Shown here: positions 12,437 through 24,606 of the stretch, piece by piece
Layout: each line of letters begins with the position of its first letter
How positions within the stretch are numbered: position 1 is the stretch's first letter
NCBI RefSeq assembly: GCF_032062135.1
Contig: NC_092868.1
Span: 46,329,686-46,393,685, forward strand
Source: Pyxicephalus adspersus
Lineage: Eukaryota; Chordata; Amphibia; Anura; Pyxicephalidae
Length of the DNA: 64,000 bases
Direction: 5' to 3'
Made by a program: the position numbers and the translations under genes
Notes under the pieces: model-generated
Seen by the model: the letters and a program-made list of their open reading frames with translations, nothing else
What the model was told of the DNA's origin: nothing
Databases searched by the model: none

Positions 12437-14664
12437 GCTATGAAGAATAAAACAAATCTGTACCTTGTAAAAATCTTTTTTTTTTGCCTATATAAGTTTT
12501 ATAACCTAATCACTACTTATAAAATATACAATGTTTTAGCCCCCCTTCCTGCATAAGTTAAGTGTTAGGGTTACAGAGAGAGTTATTGTGAGGGTTAAAG
12601 GCAATAAAGGAAGTACAGTAAAGGTCACTAAAGGGGTAATAGGATTAATAATTGTGAAGAATGGTCCTCAGAGTAGTGCAAGCAATCTTCATCTCTGATC
12701 TTCCAATGATAATCTATCAAATCTCTATATATTAGATAGAAATTTACAGTTGTGACATTATTGCTGAGTGTAAACTTTTTCCAGGATATTTTTAATAAAT
12801 GCAGGCCTTTTTTTGCACACTATTGATCTTCACCCTTAGCAGAGTATATTTCATGTTCCAATCGGTGACATGTAAACTGGTTTGATGTCAAGTCTGCCAA
12901 CGCACATCCCTAAAGAATTGTGACAGCACCGTCCTAGATGTCGACACTCCCTTTAAAACAAGTGTTATTATCCCATGAAAAATACATCAAAGAGACTTCC
13001 AAATAAACAGACTGCAGATTTATTATTTTCCGCTTCTAAAAGGAGAAGACATGCTTTGGATGAGCCGTTTTATCTGATTTTATTAGACTGTGCTGTGACA
13101 GCTACTCTCCAGGGAATGGAAGATAGCAGATGTTGTATACTGACCCCTATCACTGCCATCAGTTGTGTTGTATCCAAATACAGAATGGGGCCAACTTGGA
13201 GTTGCACACAATAGCCCTGCACCAGAATCCCGTCCTATATGTGTGCAGTCTATGTTCCAATGGCTGGTGCAAGAATAAGCTCAGAATCCCCATTTGAATA
13301 GAGGGAGGAAGTCTGGTGCATAGAATCAGCACTTTCTTCCATAGTAGTTGCTTGGTTAGGACAAACATGGCTGATTTGTTTTAACAGGAGGGTTAACCCA
13401 TTAGAATGGGCTGATTGAACAATGTTTACATACGCTTCTGGGTCTGACACATTTTATGTTATACCCAAACAGGATGATATTAACTTTGTTAAAGCAATAT
13501 GTAACAATAAAATGTAACATTTATGCTCTCCATAGAATACAGATTTTAGCTTTTTCTTCTATTTTTGGCACCATTGTGTTGCTAATCTTCTCTAGCCAGG
13601 GTAGGTGCAATGTGTGCCACCACACAGAGACTCTGTACTCTCCCCAGCCACAAAGGGCCCCCACAGGGACCCCAAAGTCAGTTCTGCACAACGGCCCACT
13701 CTTAGCTATATCAGCTACTACCTCCAGCCACCATTGTCACCTGTACATCATTGCTCTGGGCCAGCCTGCTGATGGTGATCAAGGTAAACCATGCCCATAC
13801 AATGATACAATTGATTTACTAAAGGAGCTTTGGCTGTTCACCAAATTATCCCTGCAAATCACTTTCTACTATTTCACTTAGGGTAAAAATTAGGTTTAAA
13901 TGAAATACCAAATCATGTGCAAGAATTTATTAAAATAACATGATCTTACTTGCACATGATCTCATTCTCATCTCATTATCTCATTCATTAAGTCAAGTAA
14001 AATATTCTTTGCATAAAGACAATTGACTTTGTTATTTGCCTTTATTACTTTGGTAAGCAACCCCAATAAGTATTGGAGCACGTGACCAGGGGACAAAGCA
14101 TGAGCACATTTGGGAAACAGTTGCCACCCCATAAAAGGAAGTGGAAGTATTGTCAGGTGTTCCTTCACATGTGCAAAAATGTAAAAATTTAATTAACATG
14201 TTGAGATTTATTGAGATTGTTTGATTGAATCAAATACACTGCATTTTAGGTTGCTGTAGCTTCACATACACATGATTACTTAATGCAATATAACTCTAAC
14301 ATAAGTGAATGTAAACACCAAACCTTAAAATAAATTTGTTTATTCACACTCATATTATATATAAAAGCCCTACTAAAACCAGAACTTATTAACTTCTAAC
14401 AGCAGTCAGGTTTATGGGCCCAACAGATCAGTATATAGAGGCAAAGAAAAGGACAGTATACCTATTTTTTGGGCCATATTTGCTTGCACACTGCTCTACA
14501 TCCCAGTTCCCCCAATCTTTAAATTCACCAGGTGGGTGGGTCAGGCATGTGTGATACATCCAAAATAGGAACAACAAAAGTTTCACAAATGAGTCCTTCA
14601 GAACCCTCAGTAGATGTCTTTGCCAGCCAAGCCCAACCAATGTGATGTGAATGCCAGAGGGACA
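12437..14664. other. Intergenic sequence
   Basis: No gene recognised. At about 13805-13990 a block beginning TTGATTTACTAAAGGAGCTT may be another old palindromic element. A 141-residue ORF at 13456-13881 has low-complexity composition and no family features. Confidence 0.35.
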
Positions 14665-14672
14665 GTATAGAG

Positions 14673-14992
14673 CAGGGGTCACCAATCCCTGGTCTGCAGG
14701 TGGTCTGACAGGTGGGCCACAGCTCTAGCCAGTGCACCCCTCATTGGGGTCATGAGAAGGACCCCGCTTTGGAGGGTGCACCAGCCAGAGCCGCGGACCA
14801 CGTCCCCGGTACGCATAGCAGCCTCGGGGTGGCTCAGGCCTGCGATGGGAGAGTAAGAAGGTTCTGGCATCATGACGTCACTCTGGGGGAAATTTCTTCC
14901 CCTTTGAGTGACACACAGACCCCCATGTGCATGCGCGATCCGGAGTCCATGCATTTAGTGGTCCGCGAGCTCTAAAAGGTTGGGGACCACTG
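14673..14992. mobile_element. hAT MITE, family C, copy 1 (320 bp)
   Basis: Termini CAGGGGTCACCAATCC and GGTTGGGGACCACTG are inverted repeats. Flanking octamers GTATAGAG (14665-14672) and GTGTAGAG (14993-15000) match at 7 of 8 bases, a hAT-type duplication. The interior includes GACGTCA and a GATGGGAGAGT block shared with copies at 31972, 38818 and 59866. ORFs inside are repeat-derived. Confidence 0.88.
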
Positions 14993-15000
14993 GTGTAGAG

Positions 15001-16900
15001 TATGAAACTCTAAATATAATTTTGGTGGTGGGACCTTTAGCACAGACTGGTGCCCACTGGGGGCCCCACTGTAAAGCAAACAGGTCACTTTGCTTAAGAC
15101 TGACAAAGTACAAGTTCATTTTAATGAGTCTTTCCCCATTCTGCATGACCAGAGCCCCAAAACCACTTCTCACATTCTCCCTGTTGGTCACAGGCACTTC
15201 TTGATCCAGAATTGTAAGAGAAGACAACAAGGGTCCCACAATATATTGCATAAGAAAGAAGAGGACTATATACCAGGATAAAAAGGGATAAGTTAATGGT
15301 TCCTTAGAGCCCCTCTGCAAGGGTAACTTTAGCTTTCAGCCTTAACGGGTGACAAAGATACAAAATCCCTTACACAGGTCTGGATCATTGTATTTAATGT
15401 TCAGAAAATGTTACTTAAAAGAGCACTATATAACAAATTTCTCACACTTTAAATGAAATATATGTCTATATGGAAATGTTAATGTAATTACATGCTGTAT
15501 AATTACTTTTTTTACAACATCTCCCAGTGACATCTATTCTCATTCTTTCCGCAGATTGATTTAGCTGTAAAAGTGCTGGATGTGGTGAGTTATCTGGCTA
15601 TAACTTTAACAGTAACAAAGTGAACCTGTCATCTGCATATCTGAGATATTTCAGATATCTAAAAGGTAGCTCAAACTACCTGAGACTACTGAGATACAGA
15701 AAACTTGGCATAATTTAATGAAACCCCTTTCTTATCTGCTCATTATTATGGTTTAATTAAAATATTCCTTTGGAAGAATTTAGCACCCACATGGTGCATT
15801 AAATAAAAGATTTATTGGACAGGGAACTCCAAGTTTAAAAATCATTGTTAATATTTTTTCTATGCATCCATATCATAAATAATTATCTAAATTTAGTACC
15901 ATTTTATTGTATTTAGCTCTCTAAAACCAGATAAGACCCATCTCATATTGTTTGAATGCCACACTGAAAAATAGTTCCTTTAAGTATTTGTAACTCTAAA
16001 ACCTTTTCTGATTTTTTAGTTTGGGAAAGAGTAAGGAAGTGTTGATACCTGTTGAGAATTTATTACTCTATGTGTCCCTGTTGGGTATATTTATTCTTTT
16101 TTATGTTGGTGCTGGTCATCATTTTTACTGGGTATACAGTTTTGGGAAATACAAATTTGTTAACAATTGAATAAGAAATGTTCCAGTGGGAAAAGTTGCA
16201 AAAGAAGGAATTATCCTTCATTAAATGTTTTAAAAATTATATAGACTATAGACTTGAATTTTACAATACTCCAATGATATAGCTGTGGCCCTATTCGAAT
16301 ATATAAGTCGGTATTATACAGGCATAACCAGCAAAGGATACAATTTTGGTTATTATTGAAGGAGAGCTGCACAGTCATAAAGAAGTAAGCATGCACATGG
16401 GTGGTGGGGTTCAAAGTCAGAATAAATTCAGGGTCTATGGAGGATAGTTTGAGGAATTAAGTTAAAAAGTGAATTTTTTTGAATGTGAATAATTGTGGTG
16501 AGTTGTTGACCTAATAGCATAATTCAATCTCTATATATTTTTTTGTACGTATTCATGCTACCAATCTCCTTTTGTAAGTTAAAACTAGTCCTGTATACAG
16601 CTTGCACTAAATCAAAAACATTTTAGGCATTTCCAACCTCTTACCCTTCACCCTTGGAAATTGACAATTCCTGTAACTATGATGTCCCGCAATTACATGC
16701 CATGTCCTTAAGCTGAGTGGAGGAACACTTGCTCCTGTGTTTAGCTTTTGTTCTCTGTGCTGAATTTGTGTGTCTTCTCACATTCAACAGGCTTTCCTAA
16801 ACCCTGGCTGAAGGAACACAACCATGGGGCACAAACTTCTGAGCGCAGTCTACTGACCACCAGTGTTTTGCTTGCAATGATTGTCAAACCACTCCAACCT
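15001..16900. other. Intergenic sequence
   Basis: No gene recognised apart from the weak micro-exon candidate at 15555-15584. Composition is AT-rich. Confidence 0.35.
15555..15584 (+). other. Possible 30-nt micro-exon (weak)
   Basis: A good polypyrimidine tract and acceptor (CATTCTTTCCGCAG) precede 30 bases that read IDLAVKVLDV in one frame, followed at once by the donor-like GTGAGT. The length is a multiple of three. No neighbouring exon is visible, so chance is quite possible. Confidence 0.15.
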
Positions 16901-16904
16901 CCAC

Positions 16905-17060
16905 TAGGCACTAATTTTTTCCACCGCCGGGCACTAATTTCCTCCTTATCCCCTGTTGTTCTCCATCAAACCCTTCTGGGCCCTATAGTTCACCTCCTCC
17001 TCCCTTGGGTACTAATGTTCTCCACCATCCACCCAGGCACTATTATTTCCTTTACTTCAT
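16905..17060. repeat. Degenerate tandem repeat (GGCACTAATTT.CTCCACC units)
   Basis: Several diverged copies of a unit like GGCACTAATTTTTTCCACC follow one another at irregular spacing. The overlapping 114-residue ORF is a by-product of this. Confidence 0.5.
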
Positions 17061-20000
17061 GCCACAAAATGAATGCCCATGGATTCGAATAGGATCAACA
17101 ACAAGCTCACATTGGTTTGATGGTCAGGTGTCCACAAGGCCTTTGTCTATATAGTACATATTGGGTATTTTTCTAGGCTCCAGTGGAATATTGCCCCAGT
17201 AGAGGAGGTTGAGAACAGTAAGCAAAAACTACCTCCTGTAATGAGAATTATTACCCTTGACCTGTATAGGCAAATAACAGGTTTAACAAAAGAGCTATAA
17301 CATTAATCCATATCCAGACATTATTGTTCTTTGCCTACTAAGATGTAATTGTTACACCAGTCTGGTAAAAGACCAAACACTATTTGGAAAATACAAGTCA
17401 TCATTCTAGTGCTTCTATCACGGGTGTAATATTTTTATTAAATCTAATGGTATTCGCTCTCCAATTTCTACCGGGAATAATTTGCAGTGCATTTATCTTT
17501 CCTTTTTGTGATTGCATTAACATATGGAGTAATTCCTCTGACGTGTAGGTCACTCTGAAAGATGAGCTTTTAAATTATAGCAAAGGCCGTTTTTTCTCTG
17601 GCAGGAAAGGACGACCTGACTTATAAAAATTTTTACAATTAGTGATTTTTATTAGATTCTAACTGACTGGGAGATCAAGGCACAGATACACTCACAAAGC
17701 TCCACGGGATAGATAAAGAAATTTGGCTGACTGATGTTTGAGTATAAAACCTGCTATTGATACAGTCACTCTGCTCTTTATGGGGGACATTGACTTCTAC
17801 GCTAATAAACTTTAATATTTTAACAATCCTCATGAACTTGCCCTTAGATAACGACATTTGCTCATGTAGACTGAATCAATTTAACAGTCTATTAAAATTA
17901 AATTATGTTTATATACAACATTTTTTAAGCATATTATGCATAAACATGTGATATAAGGACTGAATTTGTTTTGAGAAAAGAATCCAATTTGGTGAGGTTC
18001 AGCAAAGTTCAACTTCCCTTGCTGGCAAAATGAGGATTAATGGCTTTTACATCCCTGCAGAGGTTTTTAATGGTTCGGTTTATTTTGTCTTCCCCACCTT
18101 GGTTAAGTGTCTTGTGTCACTCTCCTTTTACCCCTGTAGAACTCTAAAATAAGGATTCATCACAAAGTGATGGAGTGGTCAAAAGACAGCCAATACATAC
18201 ACAATTTTGCTAGAGGAACCCTCTGATTTCTAGTAATGATCCTGAACTCCCACTACAGGGGTTTAAAATAGTCCTCTTGATGTCCACAGGAACACCAATA
18301 GTGTTGAGTCTTAATCTTATGGGTCTACACCAGTTCTTATTGGGTTCTCTCCCTAACCTTACTGAATACAGTAATGGTATAGATTTCAGCAAAGGGACCA
18401 GTAAAAGCTTTTGCGATCTCAAGAGATCAACGCTTTCAAAAGAGTTTCAATTTCCTAGATGATAATAGGGAACAAATTCACATCAAGGCAATATTTGGCA
18501 GCATGGACAGTGTAAAATATAGTATCTACAGGCTTCTTTATAAGTATAGCTTTGCTGGAAATTTTACATAGTGACAACAAACTTTTATTGCATTCATGCT
18601 TCCTCCATGTAGTTGCATGATAAAAAATTTCCTTTGGCCCCACCTGAAACATCCTTACTATGCGGCCCCAGCCTGGCAGATTATGGCCTGGCCAGGTCTT
18701 GCACCTGTATGGTGTAGCCTTATTTATTTCTAGAACTGCCAGATCTGGTTATAAATGTACAGGAAGGTTTCCATGCAAAGGCTGTAAAGTGTCAGGCACG
18801 TGTAAAGTGTCAGGCACGGCCATACTTACTATGGTTGTCCTTTGTGACAGGGTTTCCTATGGCTTGGCTGTGAAGGTCCTGGATGAGATGTATGTAGCAC
18901 CCAAAGGTGCTTTGTCTATTAAGGCTGCAAGGACGTGTGTGGTAGTTCAGCCAAACATATGCTTATATGGAAAGACGACGTTTGGGTCTTGGAGCCTGCC
19001 AAAGAAGAGTTGGGACCGATCCTTGGCCACCTCGTTTGAGTTTTCACCTATACTTACCTATTTAGAGCAAACCCCCAAAGCAAGCTCACACCTTTGAAGT
19101 AATTCATCATAGTTTGTTCATATATTTTTCATACGTGGGCCAGCCCTAAAAATACTTTTTTAAATCCTGTGTATAAATATTATACAGTCCAGACAATATG
19201 TAAATCCTAAGTTTTCCATATCTTCCTATCAGCATTTTTAAAAAAGCCTAATAACTCAAGCTGAAGTAGTGAATCATACCTTTTTGGACAATCCTTTTAC
19301 AGGCTTCAGTAAGAGTTCCTACAGAAGCTGGCAGTAATCTACATTTATGTAAGATTTGAGTTTCACTTTGACACAGGTTATGTTAATCTGAACTCCTATA
19401 CCTTTATATTTTCCATTTGTCCTCCTTGTAAAAAAGTCATCTGCTAGACTTAAAAAAAAAAGCGATCATTTTCAGCACCATGTGAATAGTGTTTACATAC
19501 AACATCCTTTTTCCTTTTAGTTTGTAACACAATGTTTGAAGTGAAAATAAAATGATTTAAACAAAGGGAATTCTTTCCCATCATTAGAATTTCCTGTGGA
19601 ATTGGCTGGCTATTCCGTATGGTTAGTTTCTACAACTAAAGAGACAAAACACATGTCAGGGATTGCTTGTGAAGTATCATTCATGGAGCTTGTTCCCAGG
19701 ACATGAACATTTTTAGTTCTGGATGACACTGACCCTCGTTCTTCACAGTTCATAAATGTGTACGTTGGGAATGGGAGAACTGGGATCCATCACGTTCAGT
19801 ACTATTCAATGTTCACCGGTAGCCATGACTTCCTTATTTCTCAAGAGAGGAACAAATCATGTAGATTTGAGAATTTCCCTAAAAAGTACACACACTTTAA
19901 AACCAGACAACAGATGTCTAAAGGGGTATAAGCATGGAAACATTCAGTTGTCTATGAATAAAACTTTACTTTTGAGTTTTGGCTCAAGTAAAGCACCTGC

Positions 20001-20459
20001 CAGTTTCCCCTCATATTTTATCAGATATTGTCAATTGTTACTTATTTTTTTTAGGTTTACCATGTCAACACCAACATGGTTCACACTCCCCCTTCTTCAA
20101 GGCCATACTATGCCACGGAGCACCACAATCATTTTCCACTGAGCACCATCACTTCCAGACCACACTTTTTGAAATCCCTAAAGGGTGGTGGGGGGTACGT
20201 GTTGAGCCCTCGAAACAGGTTGATTTAAAAAAAAATGATCACATTAATTGCTTCTTAAATTCTACCCATGGTGCCCTTCTATAGTGCAAACTATAGACAA
20301 AAAAGTTTGTCTATATGAGACTGTAATATCTTAAGTATCCAGGTTCTTACACTCACACTTCTTGAATTTCTTTATGATGCAAACCTGTTGATACAGCATT
20401 AACCTTACCCCTCACCCTACTCTGGAAACACTTTAACAATTTGGAGAAAAGTTGAGACA
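17061..20459. other. Intergenic sequence
   Basis: No gene recognised. The stretch 17400-17900 is AT-rich, complex and free of recognised repeats. A 16-bp tandem duplication (GTAAAGTGTCAGGCAC) lies near 18784-18817. The 145-residue ORF at 18660-19097 has no motifs that support it. Confidence 0.35.
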
Positions 20460-20687
20460 TTGGCAGCACATTTGGCTCAGTTGTTAGCACTCTTGAATTT
20501 GCATTACTAGGTCCCAGGTTTGAATCTTTTCTAGGACATTATCTGCAAGGATTTATATGTTTTCCCTGTGTTTGTGTGGGCACTCCGCTTTCCTGCCACA
20601 TGTCAAAAACCTGCAGTTAGGTTAAATGGCTTCCCTTTAAACTTGCCCTTAAGCTGTGTTAATGCCATATGACTATGGTAGGGACAT
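20460..20687 (+). mobile_element. tRNA-headed SINE, left part (interrupted)
   Basis: GGCAGCACATTTGGCTCAGT...TTAGCACTC resembles a tRNA A-box head, and GGTCCCAGGTTTGAATCTTT a B-box. Downstream blocks (GTGTTTGTGTGGGCACTCCG, TCCTGCCACA) follow the usual order of this SINE type. The rest of the same SINE resumes at 21218. Confidence 0.75.
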
Positions 20688-21217
20688 AAGAGGAGAAATT
20701 TAGAAAGCTGGGTTTTTTTTAGGCAAAGTAACATGCGCTGTTGCAACATCTAGACACCAATCCCCACCCTATTTCAGGCGGGGATTGGCAAACATCCTCC
20801 ACTGACAGATCTTGCCTGTTATGCTGCCTGTTAATCCATTCACTGTGGCTCTCCTATAGCTGATTACGTTCTCAAGCTTTGCTACACTCTCAGTACATCC
20901 CCTGATGAAGCGTATCGGTGAAACGCGTGGGGATGAGACAATTTCACTGCATATAAACGTACTTAGCTATTTGTGTATAGTTGATGGGCATTACCCCATG
21001 ACAATTTAACTGGGGTCTCTAAGCCAATTTTGTGTATCTGTAATAATGTGATTTGTATTGAAAATGTATTGTATGACTTGCTTGATGCTTAATACTATCT
21101 TTACTTTGTCTAAAAAACCCAGCTTTCTCAATTTCTCCTCTTTATTGTATTTAGTTAATTTGGGTTTGGCAATATGGACTTACACATGGAAGGAAAGGTG
21201 TCACTTTCTTATATTTA
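20688..21217. mobile_element. 530-bp structured insertion with 14-bp target duplication
   Basis: TATGGTAGGGACAT flanks both sides (20674-20687 and 21218-21231). Long imperfect inverted arms lie at 20688-20730 and 21102-21142 (AGGAGAAATT.AGAAAGCTGGG on the left, its complement on the right), with about 75 bp beyond the right arm. The interior has a 9-bp hairpin near 20757-20789 and a hammerhead-like core at 20896-20935. A variable, long target duplication plus a hammerhead motif suggests a non-autonomous Penelope-like or retrozyme-like element; that class is inference. Confidence 0.7.
20896..20935 (+). ncRNA. Hammerhead-ribozyme-like motif (type I layout)
   Basis: Stem I 5' strand CATCCC (20896-20901) is followed by CTGATGA (20902-20908), a short stem II (20909-20919), GAAA (20920-20923), the palindromic ACGCGT stem III (20923-20928), and GGGATG (20930-20935), exactly complementary to the first strand. 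The hammerhead core consensus is CUGANGA...GAAA. Position 17 is G, which normally blocks cleavage, and stem II has one mismatch, so this copy is probably inactive. Confidence 0.5.
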
Positions 21218-21322
21218 TATGGTAGGGACATTGATTGTAAGCCCTTTTAAGGGACAGTTAGTGACACGACTATGGGCTTTGTAAAGAGCTGTGCAATATG
21301 TGTGTGCTATATAACTGCAAAA

Positions 21323-21325
<3 letters not shown>
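21218..21325 (+). mobile_element. tRNA-headed SINE, right part with L2-like tail
   Basis: Continues the SINE begun at 20460: TGATTGTAAGCCC..TTTAAGGGACAG followed by GTAAAGAGCTGTGCAATATG, the tail type shared with L2-like LINEs, ending in a TA repeat. Confidence 0.75.
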
Positions 21326-21365
<40 letters not shown>

Positions 21366-21366
21366 A
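21326..21366. repeat. (TA)n(TG)n microsatellite
   Basis: Perfect TA run passing into TGTGTGTG, at the 3' end of the SINE. Confidence 0.95.
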
Positions 21367-22384
21367 TTGTACATTTAGCCACGTAGTGTATAACTTGTGC
21401 AAGCTTATATACTCTGGTTTCAGCATGAATTAAATCAAACTGGCCAAAGCTGTATTCATTTATATAATGAGGAGTACCGAGTAGGTGTACAATGTAACAA
21501 CATGCAAAGAAAATTGAATTTCATAAACTGAATATTTGCTGAACAATTATTATTTGACAGGCAGAATGAAAAATGTTCCACTCATAAAATGGCTTTTCCC
21601 TTCTATGGTGCTTGTATTGTAAATTCAGAGATAATTTACTTGAACAAAACAACACTCTTTATTAGTTGACAGTTTATATGCCTTCTATCTGTATTTTTAA
21701 AATAAATAAATGATAATAATTAGGTAAAAAAGTGAGTCACATTGCTTTTTTGGCATATTTTTTGGTATAACTGCAAAAGTCAAATGAAATGAAGCTTTTT
21801 ATGGCAATAGTTTACCATAGTTTTACAATATTAAGGTATGACAAGGAAGTGGAGATAACAAAAGTCAAATATAAATGATTGGAGCCTTCCTTCCTAAATC
21901 TGATGAGCCCTCTCATTTTTCTGGTATAGAGGTGGGTGAAGGTTTTGGCCAGACCAAGGTTTAGTCAATCCGACAAACTCAAACAATGTGCTCTCCATTT
22001 ATGTTCCACAAATGGGCTATTGAATTTCAGAATATTTCCATTCTTTTGTATCGTGCTGCGGTAACATCAGACAATTATTTAGGCAACCAGTGTTTTAATC
22101 TTGAAGAAGGCTTTTTCATATTTCCTTTTCCGACATCCATTAGTCCTCATTTTCTTCAATGGTTTCTCTGTTATTTATCATCCATTTTTCATTGTTCTTT
22201 GGCTTTTATTTTTTCCTCCTGTCACGGAGAAAGTAATCAAAGACATCTCTGGAAGATACATACCTATAATATGCGTGGTAGCTTACTTTAGCATTAAAAA
22301 GCTCTTCAATTTCTGCTTAAAATGAACATGACAACTCACAAATTGGAAAATGCTGAACAGCAACAAAGTTCTGCTGTCAGAAAA

Positions 22385-22386
<2 letters not shown>
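21367..22386. other. AT-rich intergenic sequence
   Basis: No gene recognised. The two overlapping ORFs of 101 and 74 residues at 21986-22325 lack any family signature. Confidence 0.4.

Positions 22387-22448
<62 letters not shown>
22387..22448. repeat. (AT)n microsatellite, left of MITE
   Basis: TA dinucleotide run directly bordering the MITE at 22451. Confidence 0.95.
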
Positions 22449-22450
<2 letters not shown>

Positions 22451-22451
<1 letters not shown>

Positions 22452-22936
22452 CAGGTAGTCCGCGGGTTACACATGAGATAGGGAATGTAGGTTTGTTCTT
22501 AAGTTGAATTTGTATGTAAGTCAGGTACATTATTTTAGTAAATGCAATTAGGACACATGTTTGTCTCAACATAATATTAGGCAGCATGGTGTCAGTACTG
22601 CAAAAAATCCTCACTGTGAGTTAATCAGAAACAAAGCAAAGAAAAAATAAAAAAACGTTCATTAACTTCTGGAGCAAGCTGTGCTTTGATATGCAAAAAG
22701 AAACAACTGCAGAGTTTGTCTTGGTCATTAAAGAGTTACAAGATGTTACAGATCAGCTCAGCTCTTAAGATCACCCACAACCTCAGCTGTGTTTAGCAAA
22801 AGATTTCTTCTGCAAGTCATGCAAACGGCCCCCTCCCCCCATCAAGCCTCCATCCTGCACAGGAGCGAGCAGGGAAGCTGTGTTCGTATCTAGGAGTCGT
22901 CCCTATGTTGGATGTCCTTAACTCTGGGAGTACCTG

Positions 22937-22937
<1 letters not shown>
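22451..22937 (+). mobile_element. TA-target MITE, family B, copy 2 (487 bp)
   Basis: Begins ACAGGTAGTCCGCGGGTTAC and ends CTGGGAGTACCTGT. Both sides are (TA)n, which fits insertion into a TA microsatellite by a Tc1/mariner-type TA-targeting mechanism. Interior as in the copies at 5457, 34516 and 55289. Confidence 0.88.

Positions 22938-22983
<46 letters not shown>
22938..22983. repeat. (TA)n microsatellite, right of MITE
   Basis: Continuation of the TA run interrupted by the MITE. Confidence 0.95.
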
Positions 22984-22985
<2 letters not shown>

Positions 22986-24000
22986 TAAGAAATCTATCTG
23001 TATATATTCTGGAGTGTCCATTCTTCACACCTAAAAACTAGGATTGCAGATTTAAGTCAGAACAATTGAGTGCCAAAGACGAAGTCCACTTCCCGTTGGC
23101 CCGTTGTATCCATTATGTCTTAAGTGGACAGACTGAAGAATGTCATCTGAAATGGCACTATAGGCTCTGGAGATATCAAACAGATGTGTGGCATTCATCA
23201 TCCATGCTTTGCTGGTTATGAGAAATCTTCCTGTCAAACGGGTGCTGAGATGTTTTATCGTGGGTCAGGAAGATGATTGGGGCTGTACACTGAAAGACAA
23301 TTCTTTAACATTTTGAGGGAACGAGTCAAGTTTCTTGTTTTAGCTTGAACCCGTTCATGACTTTTGATTCAAAGACAAAGTAACCATTGGAAGAAATATA
23401 TTCTCATCTGTTTTTGGAACATGAAAAGAATACTAATAACTATTTCAGAAACGGCCTGACCATCACAACAAGTTAGGTTTCATCATTTTTGGACAAACCT
23501 AGACAAGCACTGATATTTATGCTTTACAATCAGTTGGGGTATAGTTTGGTTCTCCATTACAATGTCATGTTACACATTGTACCATAACACTAGTAATAAC
23601 AGCTTTTCTGTACTTCAAATTTGTAAAACCTCTACATTATTCACTCAGCTTAACACTTTACAACTTTCATTTGGATTTCTGATGATTCAGAATCTACTTA
23701 TTTGAAATCTGCATTTTATATGGACAAATTGGGTTTCCTCCAGGTGGACTTGAAATTGATGCATTTCATATTTATTCTAGTGGGGCTGTTGTGGACTACC
23801 TGCCAAATTTTATAACACATCGGGTCTGATTTAATAAAGGAATTCAGGCTATTTACTTTACAGGATATACTATCATTCTGCAAGAGATAAGTCACTTATC
23901 TTTGTAAATTCACTATGCAAGGTTGGGATGGATGGCTGAAATCAGCAGAGCTTCATCTCATTCACGTAGTGATGTATTCCTTGCAAGGACATGCAGGCCG
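22984..24000. other. Intergenic sequence
   Basis: No gene recognised. 23820-23990 begins GGGTCTGATTTAATAAAGGA and may be the eroded edge of an older element in which the next MITE sits. Confidence 0.35.
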
Positions 24001-24180
24001 GGTTTATTAAATCTCTCCACCACTGTAGAAAATAGACTATCATGGGAGAACCTGAATGACCCAGCAAACCTGAAATGGATTTCCTAAAAATCATTTGCTT
24101 TAAGTTGGTAAATGTTTTGAATCCTTGTCCAGGTTCATCCATGATGGTCTTCTTCAGTCTTGGAGAGCATTATTAAATCA
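24001..24180. mobile_element. Palindromic MITE family A, variant copy
   Basis: GGTTTATTAAATCTCTCCAC at the left is answered by TTGGAGAGCATTATTAAATC at the right, with CCAGCAAACCTGAAATGGAT and AAATGTTTTGAATCCTTGTC inside. It carries the ACTATCATGGGAGAACCTG interior instead of the TTCATCAGTGAAGC one. Confidence 0.7.
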
Positions 24181-24431
24181 AATCCTTAATTCTTTTAGCA
24201 AATCAACCCTATTGCCAATGTTGGAACCTGGTGTCAACAATTTGTCTTGAAGCAAACTTACTTTATTATAGCATAAGAGTGCAAACTGCAAACAAGCGCA
24301 AACAATCATCATAAATCCAAACTACTGTAGATATGATGATGTCAAATATATCTAAATTACAGGTAAGGCAAGAAGAAGAGGTGCATTGACAAGCTATATA
24401 AAGATGTAGGGTGTTCCAGCAAACCTAGCAC
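24181..24431. other. Unassigned sequence, possibly one half of an interrupted repeat
   Basis: Nothing recognised. The stretches before and after the TTAA-type element (24432-24606) may once have been continuous. Confidence 0.3.
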
Positions 24432-24606
24432 CCTTGGCAGTATTCTCGAGTGTGGCTAGGGGTAAAAAAACATACTAAAAGCGATAACCCTGGGCCACAC
24501 TCGGGGTAGCTAAAAACAAGAATAAAACCCACTTACCTGGTCCCATTGCCATCCCCCGGCATCAAATAACAAATATGGACAGAATTAGACCGCCAGGGAG
24601 GTTAGC
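24432..24606. mobile_element. TTAA-type DNA transposon, internally deleted copy
   Basis: Contains CTCGAGTGTGGCTAGGGGTA, AGCGATAACCCTGGGCCACA and the terminal GACCGCCAGGGAGGTTA, all shared with the copies at 28273 and 51153. Confidence 0.6.

Noticed and set aside
13456..13881. 141-codon plus-strand ORF
   Set aside because: Composition follows local DNA; ends in a possible palindromic repeat; no motif.
18660..19097. 145-codon plus-strand ORF
   Set aside because: Mixed composition, no domain or signal, overlaps a small tandem duplication; no splice context.
22322..22614. ORFs with IYIYIY runs (also 28482-28673)
   Set aside because: Translations of TA microsatellites.
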